Positions 11,941 through 23,240 of a stretch of 64,000 bases of DNA are shown piece by piece (the first letter of the stretch is position 1; each line of letters begins with the position of its first letter). The stretch lies in contig OX344758.2 of assembly GCA_947034885.2 (NCBI GenBank), forward strand, positions 8,868,501-8,932,500, given 5' to 3'. The notes beneath the pieces were generated by a model. It searched no databases, was not told where the DNA came from, and was given only the letters and a program-made list of their open reading frames with translations. The position numbers and the translations under genes are program-made. This DNA is from Thuidium tamariscinum. Taxonomy: Eukaryota; Streptophyta; Bryopsida; Hypnales; Thuidiaceae.

Positions 11941-12076
11941 GGTTGAAAGATGTGGTTTGCAAATGCAGGGGCAAGGGTTAATGGAGTAGAGGTTGAAAGA
12001 TGTGGTTTGCAAATGCAAGGTCAAGGGTTAATGGAGTAGTGGTTGAAAGATGTGGTTTGCAAATATGAGTTCAAAG
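11941..12076 (+). repeat. Tandem repeat, 50-bp period, 2.7 copies
   Basis: Units start at 11941, 11991 and 12041 with GGTTGAAAGATGTGGTTTGC. The first two units are nearly identical over the full 50 bp; the third diverges after about 35 bp. It lies within a possible CACTA-like remnant (about 11705-12283) whose right end reads TTTTTCTTCTAGTAT. Confidence 0.85.
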
Positions 12077-12287
12077 GTTCAAACTTCAATGCCAACATTG
12101 TTGACATGGCAATCTTATTGTACTATAATTTTTTTTTAATTTAATATTAAATTTTTTTTTGTCCAAATCAACAAAATTAAACAACAAATTTGAATGTAAT
12201 TTTGAGTAGTACAACATAACCAATTTTTTAAAAACTTTTTGGCTCCAATTTTGTTGTTTTAGTCATAGTTTTTCTTCTAGTATAGGC

Positions 12288-12555
12288 AATAGAAGAGATT
12301 TGAGGGGTGTAAGAGATTGTGAGTTCTCGTAGTCTGGGAACGCAGTAATATTATAGAATCACAAGAATCTGATGTAGCAAGGGCAATGCCACGTAATTTT
12401 ATTTATTTTTAAATCTTTTTTGGACTTCTTTTTGCATTTTAGGATATATACACACACTATTTATTTATTTATTTTAAATGCCAACCTAACAACAATCGAC
12501 TATTTTGGAAACAATCCCAAAACAACCTTTTCGAGGCCTCAGATTTCATCTAATG
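12288..12555. mobile_element. CATTAG-family MITE, diverged copy
   Basis: The ends are TAGAAGAGATTTGAGG and CCTCAGATTTCATCTAATG. The interior is AT-rich and diverged. Length is similar to the other family members. Confidence 0.6.
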
Positions 12556-12892
12556 AACCTAATAATGAGCCTTTAAAATTATTGTCAAAGATTAGCAGAT
12601 TATTTTTTAAATAAGTCATTTGTTTTCCTTTCACCCCCTTACATATTCTTGCCTAACCCTTAAAGATTTTAGTAGACCAACATAAATTTCCAAATCTTAG
12701 AAATGCAACAAATACAAGTGAAATGACTATTGGAATTTTAAGCTAACTACAGATATCTTTGTAAAGTGATGATGCAAATTGTGTAATTTTTTAAGAAAAA
12801 AATGATTATTTATTTGCATTTCATAGCCCATTTTGTAAACATGGATTAGTGTTTTTTATAAAAACTAGAATATTGTATAGTATAAAGCAATA

Positions 12893-13119
12893 ATGGTCAA
12901 TTTCGTTAAAATGGCGATATTCCAATAAAATGGCATGACATTCCATTAAAATGGCACAACATTCCGTTAAAATGGCACATTTTCTTCCTCTACCACTAAG
13001 CCTATATGTCAAAATGGTGCACAAAATATGTCAAAATGACACTTGAAATTTGTCAAAGTGGCACATGGAATATGTCAAAATGGCACTCGGAATACCGCCA
13101 TTTTAACAAAATTGACCAT
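12893..13119. repeat. Short palindromic element built of 21-22-bp tandem repeats
   Basis: It begins ATGGTCAATTTCGTTAAAATGG and ends with the near complement CCATTTTAACAAAATTGACCAT. The left part has three 21-bp units of the type AAAATGGCAxxACATTCCxTT. The right part has four 22-bp units of the type AATATGTCAAAATGGCAC. Every unit contains the word AAATGGCRC or a close variant. Confidence 0.7.
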
Positions 13120-15316
13120 AATACAACTAGAATGTTGTAAAAACTACAATATAAACCAATAATAATAATAATTTTATCTATTCATTGTACATATGTTTGA
13201 AGGTTAATCTTGGTTCTTCCAGAGAGGATGAATATAACTTCAAAAGGTAGGAATGCCGCTCATCAAAAACAGATAATATTTTGTGCATAACCAAGATTTT
13301 TGTTCAAATACTTCATTTCTATACATTTGTATGTATATCTCTTTTTGTCGTTACAAAATAAATCTATTTTATTTTCAAACCACTTGGTTTATAAACATTT
13401 CCCAAGAATTCCACATAATAGATGGTAAAAAGTTGTTATTGCAACAATATTCTTGACTTGTGTATCAATGTGAACAAAAAATCAACACTAGACTTGGAGG
13501 GGTTTTTTCCATTGATGGTGCCTTATTGAAGTCATTGTCATTGAATTAAAAAAATTGCACCATTTTGCTATGTTTTAAATTTACAATTAATTTTGAATAT
13601 TCCTTCCAACTATAATAAATTTTTTGAAATTCTACATAGTTCACAAAAATCTCAAGCCATTTTGAACTTCATTTTCATTCAAATGCAACTTTGCATTGCA
13701 AAATACAATTTCTATACCCAAGGGCCAAATGTATTCAAGATCCTTTAGGGAATAAACATATACTCAACCATTTATTAGTTAATACACAACTTAGTAAAAT
13801 GTTTTAGTAAAATTGGAAGGTCCTAATTCTATAATCTTTGAAATATAATATTTTGTTGCCTTCAAGTGTTGAAATTTCAACAAACATATTAAGAATGAAG
13901 AAATTAACATTGTTCAAATTAAAGAAGATACAATTGAGAAGAAGTTCAAAGAGAAGATTATTGACAACTTAACCAAACTTTAATTTGTATTTAGTTAATT
14001 GCCAATGATGCTAGTATGTGAGCATGAACATGCAAGCATGTGAGCTTCTAATATGTATATAAGTAGATATACTACCACCTTTTGAAGGTGTTTATAGTAA
14101 AAATACCTATAATATAGGCACCTATAGTATAAATACACTCTTATCATAGAAGGTTTCTATAATATAAGCACCTATACTATAGGTGCATAATCTTTGAGAC
14201 TAATAAGCTCACACTTTTACTCTCACATACTAGCAACCGTGAGTTAATTGCTAATAAATTTGGATTTTTTTGCTTGAATTCAAATGACACCTTGATTTCA
14301 TTGTTGAATGTTATTATATACCCTTCTAAACCAAGGAGACATTTGATGTCATAGCATTTAGAGGTTCCACCAACTCTACTCTAGTAGCAAGAAGATCTTG
14401 TAGCACAAAGCTCTAGTTTGAAATTTTAGTGTCAAAAATCCATGTGGACACCAAGCAATAATACTATAGTTTGGATCTCCAAACCCCTTTTCACAAATAT
14501 CATTAAAATATTCACATGTAAGTTAGTTGCTCTATTATGATGTTGTCATGAAGATTTTTTCCCAAAAAATCACCTCAAGAAGTGTGTTCTAGGCTAAGGT
14601 CAAGTTTCTAAATAATTTGCAACATGTTAAAAGTTTGTTAAATTAGTAGACCAATTTTTAAAAACAATCTTTTCATTTATTGAAAGTTTAATATTAGTTT
14701 TTTGTAAAATTCAACTTTCCAAAATTCCAAAATTTTATTAAACACTGAAAATTAAAAATGATATTTCATGGCGTATGAATTTTAAAATTAAATCACCCTA
14801 AGATACACAAAAGTGTTGAAATTGACTTATAGATATTGTATCCAAAATATTTCTATTCAATTTAACTAGTGTGCCCTACGTATGCGGTTGCCACACTCAA
14901 AATAAATGTAAAAGTGATTTCATATCTTTTAATTCTTAAAAACTTTGAAATTCAATTTCTTTTGGATGGAGTCAGAATGCCACCAAAAACAAAGCCTATT
15001 CACTGCTCTTTATAGAGAGCCATATCTCATGTACCAAGACATTAGTTTTGGAACATATATTTCGAAAGATCTTATTGTAACAAAAATAACCAAAAAAACC
15101 AAAAAACCAAACTTGAATAACCTAACTTAAAGGATAGACTAATAATAGTGAAAATCATTGATATTGATATTGTGGAAATTGCTAGCATAAAAAAAATTCA
15201 AAATTTTTCATTGGAAGTCAAACTATTGTAGAAGATTTCCTCTATCCACCCCTAATTTTGGAGAAGAATAGTTGCATTTATGTACTACAGGGGAGAATTT
15301 CTTGTCATTCATCACA
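13120..15316. other. AT-rich intergenic DNA, no gene recognised
   Basis: No coding exon recognised. A small palindromic cluster around 14090-14190 repeats CACCTATAGTAT-type words in both orientations. Confidence 0.5.
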
Positions 15317-15324
15317 CAAAAATG

Positions 15325-16660
15325 CAGCAGGACGTTAAATTGGTCCCACGAAACCACACCCCGAAGACCCTGCACTTGGTGTCAGGTATGGGCCCAACAT
15401 CAACCCAGCCCCACCTGGTCCCATGACGTCTTCCCAGTGGCATAGGACATCGGCTCTACAGGACGTGCAGGACATTGACCTTATAATTTTTCAAACTATG
15501 AACGAATTTACTTATCCCACATTGTTTGACTTCCCTTCTACCGCCTACGTGTATATATAGAGTTATCTTCTCAGTGCAAAATACAAATCACAAAACACAA
15601 AATGCAAATTACAAAATAGAAAACACAAATCACAACTAAGTTTTTATAATTATTTTAAGTTCTTATACAACAATGAAAAATCTCATTAAAATGACAACAT
15701 TCCATATGTTAATTTTTGGATTGTGCAATTTGAATTAAAAATTGACATCTAAAATAAGTATAGATTTTCAAACATTTAAGATTCTTATAGATCTCAAGAA
15801 ATCTATGACATATATAGATTTTACACTATATTGTTTTAAACATCTTGGATAGGTATAGATTTCAAACATCTATAAAATATATAGATTTCAAAATTTTATT
15901 ATAGATTTAGATTTCAAATTGCATAGGGTGAAGTGTAAAAAGTGTCAAAGAAATCTTTGACATATAAAGATTTCAAACTATGTTGCCTAAAACATCTTGG
16001 ATATATATAGATTTCAAACGTCTACAAATATGTAAATTTTAGAAATCTATGACAAATTTAGGATTTAGATTGCATAGGGTGAAGTGTAAAAAGTGTCAAA
16101 GTAATAGAATGTTGTCATTTTAATGAGATTTTCCATTATTGTATTAGAACTTAAAATAATTATAAAAACTTAGTTGTGGTTTCTTGAGATCTATAAGAAT
16201 CTTAAATGTTTGAAAATCTATACTTATTTTAGACATCAATTTTTAATTTAGATTGCACAATCCAAAAATTAGCATATGGAATGTTGTCATTTTAATGAGA
16301 TTTTCCATTGTTGTATAAGAACTTAAAATAATTATAAAAACTTAGTTGTGATTTGTATTTTCTATTTTGTAATTTGCATTTTGTGTTTTGTGATTTGTGT
16401 TTTGCATTGAGAAGATAACTCTATATATACACGTAGGCAATAGAAGGGAAGACAAACAATGTGGAATAAGTAAATTCGTTCATAGTTTAATAAATTATAA
16501 GGTCGATGTCCTGCACGTCCTACGACTTGTAAAGCCGATGTCCTGTGCCACTAGGATGACGCTATGGGACCAAACGGGACTGGGTCGACGTTGGGCCCCT
16601 ACTTGACACCATGTGCAAGGGCTTCGGGGTACGATTTTGTGGGACCAATTTAACGTCCTG
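15325..16660. mobile_element. hAT-like foldback element with long inverted arms
   Basis: A 1336-bp element flanked by the 8-bp direct repeat CAAAAATG (15317-15324 and 16661-16668). The terminal repeats are CAGGACGTTAAATTGGTCCC and its complement ending CGTCCTG; the left end has three extra bases (CAG). The arms match for roughly 450 bp each, including TATATAGAGTTATCTTCTCA. The right arm carries a partial extra copy of the ATGTTGTCATTTTAATGAG segment (near 16115 and 16283). An AT-rich centre repeats TATAGATTTCAAA. No transposase. TSD length and the CAGG end suggest hAT. Confidence 0.85.
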
Positions 16661-17140
16661 CAAAAATGTAAGCTTATGCATCATCATTTAATTTACGGGT
16701 TAAGTAAGGTATGTATGGATACAATAGCAATACAACTTCCCAGTACCAACTTAACTACATTTGGCAATAAAGAATCATAACATTCAGTAGCAACCTGTCA
16801 CATTGCCTGCCAACGGATGAAATGGTGTGGAATATTCCACACCATTCAGTAACTAAAGTTGCAAACTTCAAGAAATGTCAGATGAAATTAGGTGATAGGG
16901 ACTTCACAAAGGGAAAGGCAGTCCTTCTATGGGCTACTGAATGTTATGATAAAAAAAATTCCAAATGAAAATGTTCGCATGACACATTATTTACTTGATT
17001 GGCCAGCAAAAGTGACATGAAAATTCATTCCAGCAAGGGAAGTCCTAAATGAGATCAATGTCTTCAATGAATGCCACTGAAATCATAAATCCCTGAGGAC
17101 CACAGCTTCCAGCACGGCATGAAGGAATGATGTTGCAGCT

Positions 17141-17409
17141 GCAGCCTGCAGGACGGTAAATCCTATTAAGTTATCGAAAGTGGGCCCAACAGGTGGATTT
17201 ACCTTGGGGGAAAACACAAGAATTTTTTATTTTTTGAAATTCTGAATTTATATTTGCAATCAGAGATTTCAAATTAGAAATCTAGGGTCTAAAACATACC
17301 CTGGACACAGTTCAAAATAGTAGGGTTTTTTGTTTTTTTTCATTTTTATCTAGAGAACACAAAATCTATCCTGTTGAGCCTACCTTCGATGGTAGGATTT
17401 AATGTCTAG
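17141..17409. mobile_element. hAT-like MITE related to the foldback element
   Basis: Ends contain CAGGACGGTAAATCCTA and TAGGATTTAATGTCTAG, flanked by the direct repeat TGTTGCAGCT (17131-17140 and 17410-17419). Internal GTGGGCCCAACAGG and GTGGATTTACC motifs recur in the elements at 31977 and 61347. Confidence 0.7.
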
Positions 17410-17419
17410 TGTTGCAGCT

Positions 17420-19370
17420 ACCTTACCAATTTGACGGACTACCATACAAGGTGAATCATACTATTATTGCAACCACCCTTCTCAAGTTCTCTTGTCAAGG
17501 TATTCACTTAGAGGGAAAATGTACACCCCAAATACATGATGGTGGTAATGGATTAATCAAACTTTGCTTTCACATAACCTAATCCATTATTCAAACAGTA
17601 CTGAGGCATATGCATTAGCTTTCAAATGATGATTTTCTTAGTGTCATTCCAATTTTGCTTTAAGTTCAACATTTGAATATATTTTATTTTTGCCACTTCT
17701 TGAAATGATATGGTAGCAAAGTTAATTCAACTTAAAGGAGTAGAATTGAATTCCTATAAGAATTTATGACCACTTGTAGAAGCCTAAATTGCTATAATTT
17801 GGAAATTTAAAATATTCTTTTAGCAATATAAGTTTTAAATTTTACTTGCAACATCTTTCATATAAAATTGCTCTTATATTCTAGTGTATGGAAAAGACAA
17901 ATGTTTGTAGTCTAATGCCAAATTAGAAAGATGTGTGTCAAAATTTTATTGGTTGAAAATAGATAGATGTATTAATTGTGGAAGTATGAACTCCCAAATG
18001 TTCATTCAATAACTTTAAAAAGTTATTACTACAAAATAACATCCCTAAAATATAGTAATTTACATACAAAAGTTTGCATTGTTAATTCAATGAATTATGT
18101 ATGGAGTATTAAAAAATAATTTCTTTATTTCATTGTGTTATTAAAATTTGAATCAATCTTTAGCTATAAAAATATAGAAACAAAATATTTTTTGTAAGAT
18201 TCTCTTCCAAATGAACATAGGTTTATCATGATGAATATAGAAATATTACATAAATTTGTTTATATTGAATGGATGATAGATACTTGTATACATGTTTGTA
18301 GAATTTTTTTCAATTAGGAATTAATCCCTGATGGATTAAAGAGTGTGTTTTGGGGGTTGCAATTGCCAAAAGTTGTTGCTTTTTGGCATATTATAAGAAA
18401 AATGAAAAAATAGACTTTTTGGAAAGTCAACTATACAAAATTGTATGAGATATGTGGTTGAAAAATTCAAAACCTTGAGTATGTATATTGCATCAAGGGC
18501 ATTGGGATAGAGGAAAAAAAATTCTTTATAGCCACATAGACTTTGATTCTACTTGGAGTAAGACTTTGAAAATTGCATACTATAGGAGAGGTCAAAGTGT
18601 CTACAATAATATAAGCAAGTTGAAAAAAACCTTGTTCATTTGAAAGTTTAGGGCCCAACTACAAAATTCTTCAATACACTGACAAGATTCTTGTTATTCT
18701 ACCTAATTATCTCCTTCAACAAGAATCTCTTCTATAAATTGGGAAAATGAGGCCTCCCTATTGTAAATTCCCCCTTACATATTTAGAAAAAAGCATTTTG
18801 AATTAAAATATGAACTAAAGACAAGTTGTTCTAAATTGTCCATCTTGCTTGAAAGAATGTAGATTATATAAATTATCATCAAATCAACTAGTTGACAATA
18901 GTTTTCAATTTGCTTAAAAATAAATATGTCCACACCTATTATCAAAATTTCAATAATCATCATCCCAACTCAACTTTGTAGGAACCCACCAAAATTTCCA
19001 ATTGCTTGTTTTCTTTAATGGACAATACTTCTTTAAGATGTAAAAATATATTCATGATTAAAAATAAATATTTAAAAATATTTAAAAAATCACTATATCA
19101 TTACAAGTGCTATATTGTTGTAAATTTTTAAAATCCATCTCAAAGGGCAATAATAAAATCCTTCAAGTAACCACATCAAGATAGGGAAATCCATTGTTCA
19201 TATCATTCATTCATCTAGACTAAATAGTGAAATAAAATTGCCTATCACTAATTTCTAAACATTTCACACCATATACATATAATTATCATTATTGTACAAG
19301 AATGCACTACATTTTAATTAGTCATTGGAATAGTTGGAACTCATGAACCTCCATGTCTACAAAATGAAAT
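17420..19370. other. AT-rich intergenic DNA, no gene recognised
   Basis: No coding signal recognised; occasional homopolymer and AT-rich runs only. Confidence 0.5.
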
Positions 19371-19649
19371 AAGGTAGGTACACCCAAAATGGCACTTGAC
19401 CTTAAAAAGCCTTGTACAACGTGCATTCATTTTCAAAATAAGTCATGTACCTAGACTATAGATGGCGCTTTCAGAAACACACTTTGATTGTTAATAACTT
19501 TTGCATACGGTATCCAAATCCACTGTTCTTTGGTGCGTTGGAACGTGCTTTCACTCACCAACAAGATTGTATAAAACAAAATCTGAACAACATAATAACA
19601 GGAACTAGGCACAGTATGAAAAACTGGCGCTTTTGGGTGTACCTACCTT
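19371..19649. mobile_element. MITE with AAGGTAGGTACACCC ends, copy 1
   Basis: Terminal inverted repeats AAGGTAGGTACACCCAAAA and TTTTGGGTGTACCTACCTT enclose about 240 bp. A second copy lies at 46422-46696 and shares internal words such as GTTCTTTGGTGCRTTGGAA. No coding capacity. Confidence 0.8.
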
Positions 19650-19868
19650 AGTTGGAGAAATATTTGTTGACTTTGATGCTTTGTAGAGTAACTTTCTTAT
19701 GATAAGGCAACCTTATTGTAAAGCCACACTAAGCACACTATTTAGAGTCACATGTTTGAGTGTGCTTTCGCTCCTTCAAATTCCATTATTCATCTATTTT
19801 GGAATGATTATCATCCATCGTTACGACCCCAACTCAAAGTGACGTTCTTTATTTGAACCCCCGCCGCT

Positions 19869-19874
19869 TATAAA
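19869..19874 (+). promoter_or_regulatory. TATA box candidate for HSF copy B
   Basis: TATAAA sits in a GC-richer island about 530 bp upstream of the copy B start codon, with GTGACGTTC about 30 bp before it. The leader that follows is long and carries several upstream ATGs. Confidence 0.45.
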
Positions 19875-20204
19875 TGTGGAGAAATACAGACGTCATTCAT
19901 GCCAAGTGCAGTTCCCCTCGCCAGACTGCGCTGCACTTTTCCTTAGGGTTTCACGCACCCGGCCAATCTCCGACTCCCTCCAGTCTCCGCCATCTCCCTT
20001 GCCATTTCATCTTATGTCCCCGTCGTCATTGCTTTCTGCCGGAATTCAATTTCGACTTGGAGCTTCCATTCCATTCCATCGCAGCTGTGTCGGTGTAGCT
20101 AGTGTGAAAATCGCGCTGTCAACGATGGTCGGGCGCATCCCTCTCGTCATAAATGGAACAGGGTCAAATGGTCAAGGCGTTTTCATGTCCGGTTGAGGGA
20201 GTAC

Positions 20205-20231
20205 ATGGCGGTGGCGTTAGGAGGTAATTGA
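20205..20231 (+). other. Upstream ORF 1 of HSF copy B (8 codons)
   Basis: MAVALGGN followed by TGA, in the same place and of the same length as the ORF at 3732-3758 of copy A. An even shorter ATG-TCC-GGT-TGA lies just before it. Confidence 0.5.
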
Positions 20232-20271
20232 CGTTCGAGGTGCGTTTGCTTGGACGCGAGGGGATCGCTTG

Positions 20272-20373
20272 ATGAGACTCATCAGCTGTGGGGATTGGGC
20301 GATTTCTTGTTCTTGGCGAGGGTTTGGATTTTGGGTTTGTGGGATTCCGGGGATGGAGGGGATGCGGGAGTGA
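20272..20373 (+). other. Upstream ORF 2 of HSF copy B (33 codons)
   Basis: Begins MRLISCGDWAISC and is rich in Trp, Gly and Cys. It stops 24 nt before the HSF start codon. In copy A the same start leads to an 11-codon ORF because TGG is replaced by TAG. A ribosome translating this ORF would have little room to re-initiate, so a repressive effect is plausible but unproven. Confidence 0.55.
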
Positions 20374-20397
20374 GTGGTGGCAGGGAGAGGAAAGAGA

Positions 20398-22865
20398 ATG
20401 GTGTCGCAGGTGGTGAAGACGGATCCGCACTGGCCTTCTCTGGAAGAGAGCATGGGACAGGACCGAGTGAATTCGGATGTGGTGCCGGCGTCTTCTGTTG
20501 TGGGCAGCCAGGCGCCCCAGCCCATGGACGGGTTGCAGGGCACTGCCCCGCCTCCGTTTCTGACGAAGACGTATGATATGGTGGACGATCCCGCGACGGA
20601 CCATGTGGTGTCTTGGAGCAGCGGGAACAACAGCTTCATCGTGTGGAGTCCCCCGGATTTCGCCCAGGAGCTTTTGCCGAAGTATTTCAAGCACAACAAC
20701 TTTTCCAGCTTCGTCCGTCAATTGAATACCTATGTAAGTTTTGTTCGGGGTCCGAGGTGAAGGGTTAGCTAGGCGTGGTGGCTGTGTTGTCCACTTCTGA
20801 ATTGTTGGTATGTGACTAGTTGGATTGTGGTGGTTTGTGAGCCCCGAGTGTGAATTGTAGGAGATGATCTGGCTCGCGAAATGGATGATCCTGTTTCTCA
20901 GTACAGTGGACGCAGGGAGTCAATTCCCCCTTTCGTTCTGCTTTTTGAGCACGGTAGCAGAGTCAGTCCGGTTTCTCCAGTTCTTCGGTTGATTGGGCCT
21001 CTGAGTACATTTCCAAGTGTTGAGTTTTTTTTTTCTGTTTCATTTTTATAATTTCGAGTTAGGGTTCTTGGTGATGTGACTTGGTTGTGTTGAATGTTTG
21101 CAGGGTTTTCGCAAGGTGGATCCGGATCGTTGGGAGTTCGCGAACGAGGGTTTCTTGCGCGGTCGGCGTGATCTTCTGCGTGGCATCCATCGACGCAAAC
21201 CAGCGACGCATTCGCAGCAATCAGCCCAACCGCAGCATCCACATCCACATCAGCATCAGCACCAACATCAGCTGAGCGAGCAGGGTTCGATAGGGCCATG
21301 CGTCGAAGTGGGGAAGTTCGGTTTGGAAGGTGAAATTGAGATGCTGAAGAGAGACAAGAACGTTTTGATGGTGGAATTGGTTCGACTGCGACAACAGCAG
21401 CAGAATACGGACCGAGAGATGCAGGTACTTGAATTCGGATTGACCGTTGGTTTGTTCTTGGTTATTGATGTTGGTGTTTCGGAGTTTGTCGTTCCTTTTG
21501 TTGTGAGATGAAATGGGACATGGCAGCTGTGGGACTCTGCGCAGTGTAGTGTAAATGTGGTGGTTTGAGCGAACCCCACGCCGGATCTTGTTGAATTTCT
21601 TGCTGAGAATAGCAAAACCTTGTGTGCAGGCAATGGGTCAACGGCTACTCAAAACTGAGAGCCGGCAGCAACACATGATGTCGTTTCTTGCAAAAGCCAT
21701 GCAGAATCCGAGCTTTCTTGCGCAACTGATGCAACAATCGGAGAACAAGAGGCTTGCAGCGAGCGTGCGAAAGAAGCGGCGTCTGCCAAAGCAGGACTCG
21801 ATGAGTACAGATGATTCAATGTCCTCGGACGCTGCGGCCAATAATCAAATAGTGGCCTTTCAGTCGAATGGAGCGGTGGAATCGAATGGAGCTCGGTCCT
21901 TGATAATGCAGTTTTTCAACTCAACAGAGGATTCATCGTCACCTGGTCTTGATAGCGGTCCTCTGGAGGCGTTGTTCAGGGATTTGGGATCAGCCCCCTC
22001 TGGTCCTGACGTGGGTGCACTGAACCGGCAATCAGGTGTGACATTGACGGAAATGAGCACTCCAGGGCTGGATGATAGATACCCTGGTCACGTTGTTATG
22101 GATGCTTCTTCTGAGCAGGTGGATCTGCCTATGCCTCCCCATTTGGCAGCACGAATTCCAAGGCTAGAAGGTATGTGGCTTTAGTACGTTTTAGGATGGG
22201 TGCATCTTCTAGTTGCATCTATCTTTGTTACTTGAAATGAATGATTTATCCACTCGAAGTTTGGTGTTTGCTGATTACTTCGCGAGGAACATGGTTTTTT
22301 TTGCATTACTCGACTTGGTCCCGGATGGCAGTATTTAACGCTTCTCTTGGATGTGCGTTTTTGGTTTTGCATTCTTCTGTAGTTACGATTGTTTCGATTG
22401 CAATTCGAGCTGATGGATTGCTGCTCTTCCTCATTTCTGGAACCAGGTGGACTTAGTATGGAGAATGGGAGCAAGTATTCCAGCGGGGAAGGTAAACCAG
22501 AGGATCTTTCCGAAGATGCGATGGAGTTTCACATTGATGGGGGCAGACTGGTGTCTGATGGAGAAGAGGGTATCTCGAACATGGGTAGCCCAGGCGTGTC
22601 AGCTGCGAATGATATATTTTGGGAGCAATTCTTAAGCGAAACTCCATCAGCAACAGATCAGGAACTTGATCAAGAATTAGAGCAGGAACTAGAGCAGGAG
22701 TTAGGTTTAGGCGCTGACAGTAGGGAAGCAGATGAAGATGAGACGGTTGAGGATTCCGTGGAAGATTTAGGTGATGAAAATGGAGGAGATACCAAAGATT
22801 GGTGGTCGAAGAAGCCTAGTGTTGACCAGCTGTCTGTTAGAATGGGGCAGCTTGCACCTGGGTAG
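20398..22865 (+). CDS. Class A1-type heat-stress transcription factor, copy B
   Basis: Four exons, 20398-20733, 21104-21424, 21630-22170 and 22447-22865, encode about 538 residues. Domains: HSF DNA-binding domain about 52-145 with the conserved intron after QLNTY; a His/Gln-rich linker ([11 protein letters not shown]); HR-A/B coiled coil from about 187 to 258; nuclear localisation signal VRKKRRLPK near 265; AHA motif DIFWEQFL near 455; and a C-terminal [14 protein letters not shown]. It differs from copy A by an expanded acidic run made of QELD/QELE units near 470-484, produced by 12-bp tandem repeats, and by an [12 protein letters not shown] insertion-like stretch. The first in-frame ATG after the upstream ORF stop was taken as start. 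The role inferred is the same as for copy A: nuclear trimeric activator of heat-shock genes. Confidence 0.93.
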
Positions 22866-23240
22866 AGGCTGCGGGGCTGGGTGCTGGAGAGCTTGACGAC
22901 GTCTGAGAGATTGGTATATAGAGGGCGTTATCTGTTTTAGATCAAAACTGGTGAAGCCACCAGTATCGTATTTGAATTGAGACGTTCAGGAATCAGGTAC
23001 TCACGCTAGACATTGGCGACTTGCGCTGCTGTTCCTCTCCGTAAATTTTTTTGTGATGACAATTTGTAGCGAATGTACGTGCATTTTTGTTACGGACAAC
23101 CGTCTTACTGTGCACTAAATAGCGATTACCTTGTTCAGGTAGAATTCGTTTGTAGGTTTACTTTGATATTCAAGAATTGAAACGATGAGTACCTGTTTTG
23201 TATCAGCAGAGTGGACCACTGTTTCGCTGGCCATTTGTCA
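22866..23240 (+). other. 3' untranslated region of HSF copy B (inferred)
   Basis: The sequence is conserved with the minus-strand 3' flank of copy A, including CTCCGTAAATT, GCACTAAATAG and TTTTGTATCAG. No single poly(A) signal stands out. Confidence 0.45.

Larger units (their letters stand above)
20180..23240 (+). repeat. Duplication unit B carrying HSF copy B
   Basis: Inverted counterpart of 945-3785. Shared leader, exon-intron structure, introns and 3' flank define the unit; the flanking DNA on both sides is unrelated to that around unit A. Confidence 0.85.

Noticed and set aside
11941-12076. Possible CRISPR-like or coding repeat
   Set aside because: Units are directly adjacent without spacers and the setting is a plant nuclear repeat; a plain tandem repeat.
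20164-20721. 185-codon minus-strand ORF opposite HSF copy B exon 1
   Set aside because: It is the same antisense shadow as in copy A, conserved only because the sense exon is conserved.
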